Shown in pieces: positions 54,628 through 62,188 of a DNA stretch of 64,000 nt. Location: assembly GCA_021740845.1 (NCBI GenBank), contig JAIOYZ010000006.1, positions 1 to 64,000 of the forward strand, read 5' to 3'. The stretch comes from Bacteroidia bacterium. Its GTDB lineage: Bacteria > Bacteroidota > Bacteroidia > UKL13-3. The translations under genes and the position numbers were made by a program. How positions within the stretch are numbered: position 1 is the first letter of the stretch; the number at the start of each line of letters is the position of its first letter. The notes beneath the pieces were generated by a model. The model was not told where the DNA came from, ran no database searches, and saw nothing but the letters and a program-made list of their open reading frames with translations.

Positions 54628-55116
54628 ATGAAAAAATCAATTTTTATCCTACCATTAATTTTAATTTTATTTTCTTTCAAAACCTCGGCCCAAAGGTGTT
54701 TAGGTATCGAAAACAGAACTGATTGTAATTTTGAAGCAGTTCAGGTCGAGTATTCAGTAATCGATTGGGTGAATGAAACTACTAATACATATTATTATCC
54801 TGATCCAATTCGCGGATTTGGAATTCTCTCTGGACAAACTAAGTACTTCCCAACAAGTGAAGAATTAATTGAAAGATGGGAATTAGACCCTGGACATAAT
54901 TATGAAATGACTGTGACTGGTGTTTGGGTTTGGGATATTTATGGAATTAACAAAATTAATTACCTTCCTGCTCCTGGTGGAGTAATGACAGGTCCAATAA
55001 GTACAATTTGCTGTCCAACTGGAATATATACTTCATATAGACACATAATAAATAGCTCTACTGGTGATTTTATACTTGTTATTACATGTGGATCTCCAGT
55101 TGGAGGAGAACAATAA
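54628..55116 (+). CDS. Small secreted protein of unknown function
   Basis: This 162-residue protein starts with a clear signal peptide (MKKSIFILPLILILFSFKTSAQ). The mature part (140 residues) has five cysteines (RCLGIENRTDC, TICCPTG, VITCGSP), compatible with disulfides outside the cytoplasm, and many Thr, Tyr and Gly residues suggesting a beta-sandwich. No family was recognised, and there is no T9SS sorting domain. It is flanked by the divergent T9SS BNR gene and convergent holA, with its own box and terminator, so it is probably a real gene. Function unknown. Confidence 0.75.
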   Translation: MKKSIFILPLILILFSFKTSAQRCLGIENRTDCNFEAVQVEYSVIDWVNETTNTYYYPDPIRGFGILSGQTKYFPTSEELIERWELDPGHNYEMTVTGVWVWDIYGINKINYLPAPGGVMTGPISTICCPTGIYTSYRHIINSSTGDFILVITCGSPVGGEQ

Positions 55117-55208
55117 TTTGAAATTAATTAAATAATGAAGAATTAAGATAATTTATTAATAATAAAAGCCAAATTTTTTATCAATTCAATTAATTACGAA
55201 AAGAGAGG

Positions 55209-55237
55209 AAGGAGGATGAATAAATCATCCTCCTTTT
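55209..55237 (+). terminator. Terminator of the small secreted protein gene
   Basis: AAGGAGGATGA (55209-55219) pairs with TCATCCTCCTT (55225-55235), an 11-bp perfect stem with a five-base loop followed by TT. It may also serve holA, whose stop lies at its edge. Confidence 0.8.
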
Positions 55238-56261
55238 ATAATTGAATGTTTCTAAAAAGAATTTTAAATAACAATTCTTTCATTAATTCACTATCGTCTA
55301 CACTGGTTTGGTTTACCCCTTTGCTTTTTAAATCATACTCAGCCACCAAACTCATCGCATTTTCTAATTCATGCAAACTAAAATTGGCTAATAATTTTTC
55401 AAAATCACGTACTTGCCTAAACCCTATTCCCAAAGCCATCATTCCTTTTTGATCGCGTACCTGAGTTTGTTTTAATACAACACCCTTCATAAAGAAACTA
55501 TTGAATTGAGCCAAAAGAGGTATGATAGAAAAATCCTTTGCACTGCTCATGTGGTGATTGATATAAAAAATGCGTTTTGCATTTCTATGAGCAATGGCAG
55601 TAAGCATTTCAAATACATTAAAGTCTTTGCTAACTCCAATATATTTTTCAATCATGGCTTCATTAACCTCGGCTAATTCACCCTTATTAATTACCAATTT
55701 TTTTAATTCATTGGCAACTTTGCTCAAATCACTTCCCACATGATCAGCAATTAAAAGGCAATTACCTTCACTTATTTGCAATCCTCTTTCACCCAAATAT
55801 TGTTTAATCCAACGAGGCAATTCGCTATCCTCGTAAAGTCTTTTAGATTCGAAACTGACAAATTTTTTGCTAGACTTAAATAATTTACTCCTACCATCTA
55901 CCTTTTTTCCCTTTACACTAACCACTAAAATGGTTGTGGGAACAGGATTTTCAAAATAGGATTCAAACTCATCCAATTTCTTATAACCTTGTGCTTCCTT
56001 CACAATTATTACTTGGTGGCTAGCCATCATAGGATATCGGCGAGCATTTTCTATTACTGCTGGGATTTCGATATCCTTTGCATAAAAAACAGTTTGGTTA
56101 AATGCCCTCTCAGATTCTGTTAAGGCATGGCTTTCTATATAATCAACTATCTCATCTATAAAATAAGACTCTTCCCCATGCAATAAATACACAGGTTGAA
56201 AAATTCTTGATTTTAAATCATGAATTATTTTTGAATATTCTTGTATGCTATCGGCTGGCAA
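55236..56261 (-). CDS. holA: DNA polymerase III subunit delta
   Basis: The delta subunit opens the sliding clamp within the clamp loader. The N-terminal segment IFQPVYLLHGEESYFIDEIVDYI is the family signature of the degenerate Walker region. It is followed by TTILVVSVKGKKVDGR (domain I), the LLIADHVGSDLSKVANELKKL helices (domain II) and a helical C-terminal collar domain. Length (341) fits. The start codon appears to be TTG at 56261; no ATG lies near the expected N-terminus. It is divergent from dnaB across a 351-bp gap, which places two replication genes back to back. Confidence 0.92.
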   Translation of the reverse strand: MPADSIQEYSKIIHDLKSRIFQPVYLLHGEESYFIDEIVDYIESHALTESERAFNQTVFYAKDIEIPAVIENARRYPMMASHQVIIVKEAQGYKKLDEFESYFENPVPTTILVVSVKGKKVDGRSKLFKSSKKFVSFESKRLYEDSELPRWIKQYLGERGLQISEGNCLLIADHVGSDLSKVANELKKLVINKGELAEVNEAMIEKYIGVSKDFNVFEMLTAIAHRNAKRIFYINHHMSSAKDFSIIPLLAQFNSFFMKGVVLKQTQVRDQKGMMALGIGFRQVRDFEKLLANFSLHELENAMSLVAEYDLKSKGVNQTSVDDSELMKELLFKILFRNIQL

Positions 56262-56316
56262 GTTTTTATTTATTGAAAGGCGAATAAACCATTTTATAAG
56301 CTATTTAAAAAATTAC

Positions 56317-56326
56317 GGTTTGAACC
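56317..56326. repeat. GGTTTGAACC motif copy (holA side)
   Basis: The copy is followed by AAAAGA, giving the same extended arm as the copy at 39760. It lies 55 bases upstream of the holA start. Confidence 0.82.
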
Positions 56327-56435
56327 AAAAGATAAAAAAAGGGATTTGCGAAAGTAGTTTTACTCCCAATTTCTGTTAAGAAAAAAAGTATACCTAAAAT
56401 AGGCCTTTCATTTTATCTTGATTCCCAAATAAGTA

Positions 56436-56445
56436 GGTTCAAACC
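56436..56445. repeat. GGTTCAAACC motif copy (dnaB side)
   Basis: This is the facing partner of the copy at 56317, with the common 3' flank GAAAAA. It lies 49 bases before a possible dnaB -7 box. Confidence 0.82.
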
Positions 56446-56494
56446 GAAAAATGAATTGTTGATAAAAGAGTAGCTGACAATCAAGTGATATACC

Positions 56495-56502
56495 TAAATT
56501 TG
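56495..56502 (+). promoter_or_regulatory. Possible dnaB -7 box
   Basis: TAAATTTG is an exact TAnnTTTG on the dnaB strand, 110 bases before the ATG at 56613, implying a leader of about 100 bases. Confidence 0.35.
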
Positions 56503-56612
56503 AAAAAGTAATTAACAGCTTTTCCCCACAAACAATAGGTATGTGAACAAATGATTTTTCATTTCTTTAGATGTGCAAGGGCTAGTATATTCGGGGGGTT
56601 GAAACAGAAAAA

Positions 56613-58154
56613 ATGCAGGAAGAAAAAGGAAATATAAGGAGAAAGAAAACATCCATTACGCCATCGATATTGACAGAAGGCAGTAAATTGCCACCACAAG
56701 CAATAGATTTAGAAGAAGCCGTTTTAGGGGCATTGATGATTGAAAAACATGCAATTACTATTATTGGTGAAATTTTATCACCAGATAGTTTTTACAAAGA
56801 TGCGCATGGAATGATTTACAAATCAATTCGTTCTCTTGCCTCCAATGCCGAACCAATTGATATTTTAACAGTTACTGCAGACTTAAGAAAAAAAGGTCAA
56901 TTAGATTTAGTTGGTGGAGCATATTACATAACCAATTTAACAAATAGAGTTGCATCTGCAGCAAATATTGAATACCACGCCAGAATTATTTCCGAAAAAT
57001 TTCTTCAAAGAGAACTCATTCGTATCTCTGGGGAAATTCAAACAGATGCTTTTGAAGACAGCAATGATGCTTTTGATTTATTAGATAGCGCAGAAAGAAA
57101 ATTGTTTGAGCTATCACAAGGTAACATCAAAAAATCAATGCAATCGATGAACAAGGTGATAAAAGACACCTTGAGAGATATTGAAGAATTGAAACATAAA
57201 GTTGGTAAATTTACTGGAGTTCCATCAGGTTTTACCAAACTAGATCGAATTACATCCGGATTCCAAAAATCAGATTTAATAATTGTTGCTGCTCGTCCTG
57301 GTATGGGTAAAACCGCTTTTGCACTTAGTGTAGCAAGAAATGCATCCTTAGAAAGTTTAGGAGAAGGTGAAGAAGCAAGAGGTGTAGCCATTTTTTCATT
57401 GGAGATGGGTAATAAGCAAATGGTAAGCAGGATGATAAGCTCAGAAGCTGAAATACCTGGACAAAAGCTTAGAACTGGAGAACTAAGAGATTACGAATGG
57501 GCTCAATTAAATTCTAAAATTGCACGATTAAGTGAAGCTCCCATTTTTATTGATGATACCCCTGCCCTATCTGTTTTTGAATTGCGTGCAAAATGCCGCA
57601 GGCTTAAACAACAAAGCAATATTCAAATGGTATTGATTGATTACCTTCAATTGATGCGTGGGGATGATACAAATAATAAAAACGGAAATCGTGAACAAGA
57701 AGTAAGTTATATTTCTAGATCATTAAAGGCATTGGCAAAAGAATTAGACGTTCCTGTTATTGCACTTTCTCAGTTAAGTCGTATGACAGAAAGAAGAACC
57801 TCTGCAAGTAATCGTCCAATGCTTTCGGATTTGCGTGAATCTGGTTCTATTGAGCAGGATGCCGATATGGTTATGTTTATTTATAGACCAGAATATTATC
57901 AAATAAACGAATGGGAAGATGGTGAACCAACAAACGGACAAGCAGAAATTATGATTGCGAAGAATCGTCATGGCGCATTGGAGAATATTCGTTTGAGGTT
58001 TATTAATGACTTTACAAAGTTTACAGATTTAATGGAAGACTCTTATGCCTCGCCAAGTAGCATGATGATTGACAACCCTGGATTTATTACCATAAGTTCT
58101 AAATTAAATGAGGAAGATGAGTCGCATGATTCGTTTAATCCAGCTCCATTTTAA
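56613..58154 (+). CDS. dnaB: Replicative DNA helicase DnaB
   Basis: A hexameric 5'-3' helicase of the replication fork. The N-terminal domain (PPQAIDLEEAVLGALMIEKHAI, about 28-130) is joined by a linker helix to the RecA-like domain. That domain has Walker A ARPGMGKTAFALS near 230, Walker B MVLIDYLQLMRG, the arginine-finger region LSRMTERR and SDLRESGSIEQDADMVMFIYR. There is no intein. A 30-residue acidic C-terminal tail follows. Length (513) is typical of Bacteroidota. It is followed 44 bases on by surE in the same direction and may be co-transcribed with it. Confidence 0.97.
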   Translation: MQEEKGNIRRKKTSITPSILTEGSKLPPQAIDLEEAVLGALMIEKHAITIIGEILSPDSFYKDAHGMIYKSIRSLASNAEPIDILTVTADLRKKGQLDLVGGAYYITNLTNRVASAANIEYHARIISEKFLQRELIRISGEIQTDAFEDSNDAFDLLDSAERKLFELSQGNIKKSMQSMNKVIKDTLRDIEELKHKVGKFTGVPSGFTKLDRITSGFQKSDLIIVAARPGMGKTAFALSVARNASLESLGEGEEARGVAIFSLEMGNKQMVSRMISSEAEIPGQKLRTGELRDYEWAQLNSKIARLSEAPIFIDDTPALSVFELRAKCRRLKQQSNIQMVLIDYLQLMRGDDTNNKNGNREQEVSYISRSLKALAKELDVPVIALSQLSRMTERRTSASNRPMLSDLRESGSIEQDADMVMFIYRPEYYQINEWEDGEPTNGQAEIMIAKNRHGALENIRLRFINDFTKFTDLMEDSYASPSSMMIDNPGFITISSKLNEEDESHDSFNPAPF

Positions 58155-58198
58155 AACTCACTGAATTAATCAGATAAAAAATCTATTTTCGCCACAAA

Positions 58199-58978
58199 AT
58201 GAAGGAAAAACCTCTAATACTGGTATCGAATGATGATGGCATAACTTCACCAGGAATTCGCGCTCTGGTTGAATCAATTAAGCATTTAGGAGACGTAGTA
58301 ATTGTTGCGCCAGATAGCCCGCAAAGCGCAATGGGGCATGCCGTTACTATTAGCAAACCCCTTCGACTAGAAAAAAATCATAGTTACGAAAACCTCAAGG
58401 CTTTTCACTGTAGTGGAACTCCTGCAGATTGTGTTAAAATAGCAGTTGACAAAGTTTTACATAGAAAACCAGATTTATTGGTTTCGGGAATTAATCACGG
58501 TTCAAACAGTTCTATTAATATTTTATATAGTGGAACCATGAGTGCCGCAATGGAAGGCGCTATAGAAGGAATTCCAAGTGTAGGTTTTAGTTTATGTGAT
58601 TTTTCTATTGAAGCCGACTTTACCTTAGCAGGAAAAATAGCGAGTTCTGTTGCCCAAAATATTTTAGAAAATGGATTGCCGCCCGGAGTGCTTTTGAATG
58701 TAAATATCCCTAAAATCTCGGAAGAAACTTTTAAGGGGGTAAAGGTTTGCAGGCAAGCACATGCAAAATGGGAAGAGGAATTTGATGAACGCCACGACCC
58801 AAATGGAAAAAAATATTATTGGCTTACAGGAAAATTTGTGAATTTTGACAAAGGAAATGATACTGACGAATGGGCTTTAGCAAATGGATATGCCTCCATC
58901 GTTCCAGTTCAATTTGATTTAACAGCCCATAACGCAATTGGATTTATAAACCAATGGACCATTAATTATGAAAATTGA
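58199..58978 (+). CDS. surE: 5'/3'-nucleotidase SurE
   Basis: A metal-dependent nucleoside-monophosphate phosphatase. LVSNDDGITSPGI at the N-terminus supplies the paired aspartates, and VAPDSPQSAMGHAVTI, CSGTPADCVKIA and VSGINHGSNSSINILYSGTM complete the active site. Length (259) is normal. The last 11 bases overlap the next small membrane-protein gene, so translation is coupled. lpxB, a frequent follower of surE in this phylum, is not present here. Confidence 0.95.
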   Translation: MKEKPLILVSNDDGITSPGIRALVESIKHLGDVVIVAPDSPQSAMGHAVTISKPLRLEKNHSYENLKAFHCSGTPADCVKIAVDKVLHRKPDLLVSGINHGSNSSINILYSGTMSAAMEGAIEGIPSVGFSLCDFSIEADFTLAGKIASSVAQNILENGLPPGVLLNVNIPKISEETFKGVKVCRQAHAKWEEEFDERHDPNGKKYYWLTGKFVNFDKGNDTDEWALANGYASIVPVQFDLTAHNAIGFINQWTINYEN

Positions 58979-59264
58979 TATCAAAGACATGACCTTAACA
59001 GGTTTTTTAATAGGATTATTAGGACCAAGCATTGGCATCCTAATTTTTTATTATTTCAATTTCAACACATCTGGAATGGGTGATTTCATAGATTTATCTG
59101 TAAAGGAAAAATTGCTCTCCCCATTGCTAAGTTTGTGCTGTGTAATAAATTTAGGCATTTTTTATTTGTTTATCCAATTTGATAAATATCTATCAGCAAG
59201 AGGGGTTATCTTTTCCACCTTTATTTATGGTTTCCTTATTGTAATGCTTAAATTCTATGTTTAA
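58968..59264 (+). CDS. Small membrane protein of unknown function
   Basis: This 98-residue protein has three predicted transmembrane segments: LTGFLIGLLGPSIGILIFYY, LLSPLLSLCCVINLGIFYLF and FSTFIYGFLIVMLKF. Short charged loops separate them. No family was recognised. The start overlaps the surE end by 11 bases in another frame, and hydrophobicity is consistent throughout, so it is likely a genuine coupled gene. Its role may relate to membrane or envelope functions often encoded after surE, but that is only positional. Confidence 0.7.
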   Translation: MKIDIKDMTLTGFLIGLLGPSIGILIFYYFNFNTSGMGDFIDLSVKEKLLSPLLSLCCVINLGIFYLFIQFDKYLSARGVIFSTFIYGFLIVMLKFYV

Positions 59265-59312
59265 AGATTTAAGAATTTTTTAATAAATTTCTCATTTAGT
59301 GGCATAAATCCA

Positions 59313-59320
59313 TATTTTTG
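59313..59320 (+). promoter_or_regulatory. WD40 gene -7 box four bases from the ATG
   Basis: TATTTTTG is an exact TAnnTTTG. TGCC alone separates it from the ATG at 59325, so the transcript probably starts at the initiation codon. Confidence 0.52.
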
Positions 59321-59324
59321 TGCC

Positions 59325-60542
59325 ATGCACAAACAATTACTAACCATCTTATTCATTGCGTTTGCTTTTTTAGTTTCTGCTCAAAATGAACCTAAAACAA
59401 CCGTAATACGTTTGCAAGGAAGCTCAAACGATTTAAATGCCGTTGCCGTTAGTCCAATTAAATACAAAAGGATGGCAACCGCAGGTTGGGACAATACCAT
59501 TTTGATTTATTCAACGGATACTCCCTATAAATTGGTTCAAAAATTAAGTGGACATACTGCCAAAATTAACAAACTAACTTATAACCTTTCTGGCAATATG
59601 ATGGCTAGCGCCAGTGGTGATATGACAGTTAGACTTTGGGATTCTATGTATAGATATTACCCATTACAAGAAGATTTAAACAAAAGACATCTTGCAGCAG
59701 TTAATGCAGTCATTTTCGACAAAACTGGAAGATTTTTATTTAGTGGAGATAATGATGGAAAAATAATGTTGTGGGATGTTAATAAGCAAATTCCTATAAA
59801 ATATTTCCTAACAGGAAATAGTATAAATGATATGTGTTTATCTCCAAATCCGGCAAATGTTTTTGTTGCCCATAGTGATAGACAAATTAAATTAATATCC
59901 TTAGCAAATGGGAAATTAATGAGAACACTAGACGGCCATACGGATGTTGTAAATGCATTGGCAATTAGTCCTAATAGAAAATATTTATTAAGTGGATCAA
60001 ATGACAAAACCGCAAGAATTTGGGATATAAGAACAATGAAACAACTGTATGTACTACCAGTAGATTGTTGGAAAGTAACTGCAGTGGCAATTTCAGACGA
60101 CAGTAAATATTGTGCAACAGGTGGTAACGATGGATCCATAAAGGTTTGGGATTTAGAATCGGGCAAATTGATTTCATCAACTTTATTGGAAAATATATAT
60201 GTTAAAGACCTTGCATTTAGCAAGGATTATTTAAACCTTATTGTAGCCACCAAATTAAAAGATGGCAATGATTATGGTGGAAGAATCGTTCCAACTTTAA
60301 TTCCTGAATTGATTAAAGCACAAAATATTGAAATTGAAAAATCTCAAGAACAAATGGAATTGGATAGTATACTTTCTGAGAGAACATTAACAAAGGAAGA
60401 TTCAATTCAATATCAAAACCTATTAATGCCCAAATCTGATCCTAAAACAGGGCAAAAAAGAACTGGGCAAAAACCAAAATCCGCCCCGCAAGGCAAGAAT
60501 CAACAACCAGTTATCTACAAAACACCAATAAAAGGTCAATAA
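59325..60542 (+). CDS. Secreted WD40 beta-propeller protein
   Basis: This 405-residue protein has a signal peptide (QLLTILFIAFAFLVSAQ), so the propeller lies in the periplasm or outside. About six to seven WD40 blades fill residues 25-320. Clear examples end in TVRLWD, KIMLWD, TARIWDI and SIKVWD, with SGH or DGHT dipeptides upstream. The last 85 residues are Gln/Lys/Pro-rich and low-complexity (DPKTGQKRTGQKPKSAPQ). No enzyme domain or T9SS sorting domain is present, so it is probably a scaffold. It lies upstream of the oxidase genes on the same strand, but 188 bases with inverted repeats separate them. Confidence 0.87.
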   Translation: MHKQLLTILFIAFAFLVSAQNEPKTTVIRLQGSSNDLNAVAVSPIKYKRMATAGWDNTILIYSTDTPYKLVQKLSGHTAKINKLTYNLSGNMMASASGDMTVRLWDSMYRYYPLQEDLNKRHLAAVNAVIFDKTGRFLFSGDNDGKIMLWDVNKQIPIKYFLTGNSINDMCLSPNPANVFVAHSDRQIKLISLANGKLMRTLDGHTDVVNALAISPNRKYLLSGSNDKTARIWDIRTMKQLYVLPVDCWKVTAVAISDDSKYCATGGNDGSIKVWDLESGKLISSTLLENIYVKDLAFSKDYLNLIVATKLKDGNDYGGRIVPTLIPELIKAQNIEIEKSQEQMELDSILSERTLTKEDSIQYQNLLMPKSDPKTGQKRTGQKPKSAPQGKNQQPVIYKTPIKGQ

Positions 60543-60585
60543 AAAAAATTACATTTTTATACAGAACTAATTGACCATACGAATG

Positions 60586-60625
60586 TTGATTAATCAAGGG
60601 CCTAAAAACCTAACGATTATTAGGT
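60586..60625. promoter_or_regulatory. Two inverted repeats upstream of the oxidase genes
   Basis: TTGATTAATCAA (60586-60597) is a perfect 12-bp palindrome. ACCTAA-N6-TTAGGT (60608-60625) follows 10 bases later. They lie after the WD40 stop and 106-145 bases before the coxB ATG. They may bind regulators, or the second could be a weak terminator hairpin. Confidence 0.38.
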
Positions 60626-60730
60626 GAAAAATAATTCACAGAAGTATAAAAACGTGTTTTACAAAAAGTTTACTTTACTATATTGCACCGCATTTTAACC
60701 TAAACTGTAATCCCAATAAAGCTAACAAAA

Positions 60731-62164
60731 ATGAAGATTCTCAATCTGTTATCTAAAATTTCATTCATCATGGCTGTGATGTTTTCCTTGAGTCTGCGTC
60801 TTAATGCACAAAGCGCCGATGAAGGAAAAGAACTTTTTAACGCCAATTGTACTGCCTGCCATGCAATAAAAGACAAGGTAGTAGGACCTGCACTAAAAGA
60901 TGTTTCCAAAAGAAGAGAGGAAGCATGGTTATTAAAGTGGATCAAAAATTCACAAGCTTTAGTAAAAAGCGGTGACCCTTTAGCTGTTCAGGTTTATAAA
61001 GAAAATAATGAAAGCGTAATGACCGCTTTTGAAACCTTAAGTGACAATCAAATCAAATCCATTTTAGCATATGTAAAAGCTGAGAGTGAAGCACCAGCAG
61101 CTGCTCCTCAAAATGCTGGAATGAGTGTAGGAACCCCAACTAATGTTGATTCTTCAAGTAATTTTGAAACAGGAATAAACTGGTTGTTATTTATCATAAG
61201 TATTTTATTGGTATATATTATTTCTTTGGTTTTTAAAATTCTAACAAGAATTGGCGATATTCAAGGAAAACCAGTTATTAATTGGAATCAAGTAAATTCC
61301 ATTCTATTAATGGTATTCTTAGTAGTAGGAATGATTGCCGTAATATGGGAATTTGCAGTTCATGGTAAACTAACCATATTTGAGGCCGGCTCAGCTTCTG
61401 CTCATGGAGTTGAATACGATAGTATGTTTATGATTACACTTGTGTTAACAGGAGTAGTTTTTGTTATAACCCAAATCTTATTGTTTTGGTATGGATTTAA
61501 ATATAAGGCAGATGGAAAACGTAAAGCATTGTATTATCCAGATAACCATAAAATTGAATTGTTATGGACAGTTATTCCAGCAATTGTATTAACAGTTTTA
61601 GTTATCCGTGGATTAATAACATGGAATACTATGATGAACCACAAAGATGAAAAGGCTAGAAAAATTGAAATCTTTGCTTATCAATTTGGATGGAATGTTC
61701 GTTATGCTGGAGTAGATAATAAATTAGGAGCTCATAATTTCCGTGAAGTTGGAGTTATGAATGCATTGGGAGTTGATACAAATGATGTAAATTCTCATGA
61801 TGATATTATCACAAATGAATTGCATTTGGAGGTAAATCAACCAATTGATATTGCCTTCCGTGCAAAAGATGTTATTCATAGTGCATTAATGCCTCACTTC
61901 CGTGTTCAAATGAATGTGGTTCCTGGCTTACCAACAAAATTTTCATTCACTCCTACTGTAACTACAGCAGAAATGCGTGTTAAAATGAGTAAACCAGAAT
62001 TTGATTACGTTTTATTATGTAATAAAATTTGTGGTGGAGCGCATTACCGCATGAAAATGAAAATAGTTATTGATTCAAAAGAAGATTACGCAAAATGGAT
62101 GAGTAGCCAAAAGGTTTTGGTTGCTAACAAAGTAGCTTCAACAGCTGTAGCATTAAATAATTAA
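60731..62164 (+). CDS. coxB: Cytochrome c oxidase subunit II with N-terminal cytochrome c domain
   Basis: 477 residues. After a signal peptide (to LNAQ, about residue 27) comes a class I cytochrome c domain (28-118) with heme site C-T-A-C-H near 40-44 and an axial methionine in SVMTAFETL. An Ala/Pro linker leads to four hydrophobic segments (about 150-170, 190-210, 233-253, 274-296), more than the two of ordinary subunit II. The periplasmic CuA cupredoxin domain has VIHSALMPHFRVQ (His ligand) and LCNKICGGAHYRM (two Cys, His, Met), so CuA is intact. It passes electrons to subunit I, encoded next. Cytochrome c fused to subunit II is commonly C-terminal (caa3 type); here it is N-terminal. Confidence 0.93.
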   Translation: MKILNLLSKISFIMAVMFSLSLRLNAQSADEGKELFNANCTACHAIKDKVVGPALKDVSKRREEAWLLKWIKNSQALVKSGDPLAVQVYKENNESVMTAFETLSDNQIKSILAYVKAESEAPAAAPQNAGMSVGTPTNVDSSSNFETGINWLLFIISILLVYIISLVFKILTRIGDIQGKPVINWNQVNSILLMVFLVVGMIAVIWEFAVHGKLTIFEAGSASAHGVEYDSMFMITLVLTGVVFVITQILLFWYGFKYKADGKRKALYYPDNHKIELLWTVIPAIVLTVLVIRGLITWNTMMNHKDEKARKIEIFAYQFGWNVRYAGVDNKLGAHNFREVGVMNALGVDTNDVNSHDDIITNELHLEVNQPIDIAFRAKDVIHSALMPHFRVQMNVVPGLPTKFSFTPTVTTAEMRVKMSKPEFDYVLLCNKICGGAHYRMKMKIVIDSKEDYAKWMSSQKVLVANKVASTAVALNN

Positions 62165-62188
62165 TAAAAGAAAATACACTAAACTGAT

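Larger units (their letters stand above)
56262..56612. other. 351-bp intergenic region between holA and dnaB
   Basis: Two facing copies of the dispersed 10-mer (56317-56326 and 56436-56445) lie 109 bases apart. TAAATTTG (56495-56502) is an exact -7 box on the plus strand, 110 bases before dnaB. The sequence TTTCCCCACA (near 56522) only loosely resembles a DnaA box. No gene is supported. Confidence 0.65.

Noticed and set aside
55209-55219. AAGGAGGATGA as a Shine-Dalgarno site with start codon
   Set aside because: It is one arm of a perfect 11-bp terminator stem. No open frame follows on the plus strand.
8292-56445. GGTTCAAACC as tRNA T-arms or B-box remnants
   Set aside because: The word resembles the T-loop GGTTCRANNCC but is one base short, and no acceptor, D or anticodon arm is present around any copy. 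I found no tRNA gene in the window.
56515-56535. DnaA box or replication origin between holA and dnaB
   Set aside because: Only one loose match (TTTCCCCACA) was seen, with no cluster of boxes and no dnaA or dnaN nearby.
60586-60597. FNR/CRP binding site before the oxidase genes
   Set aside because: TTGAT and ATCAA are present but only two bases apart. FNR sites need four.
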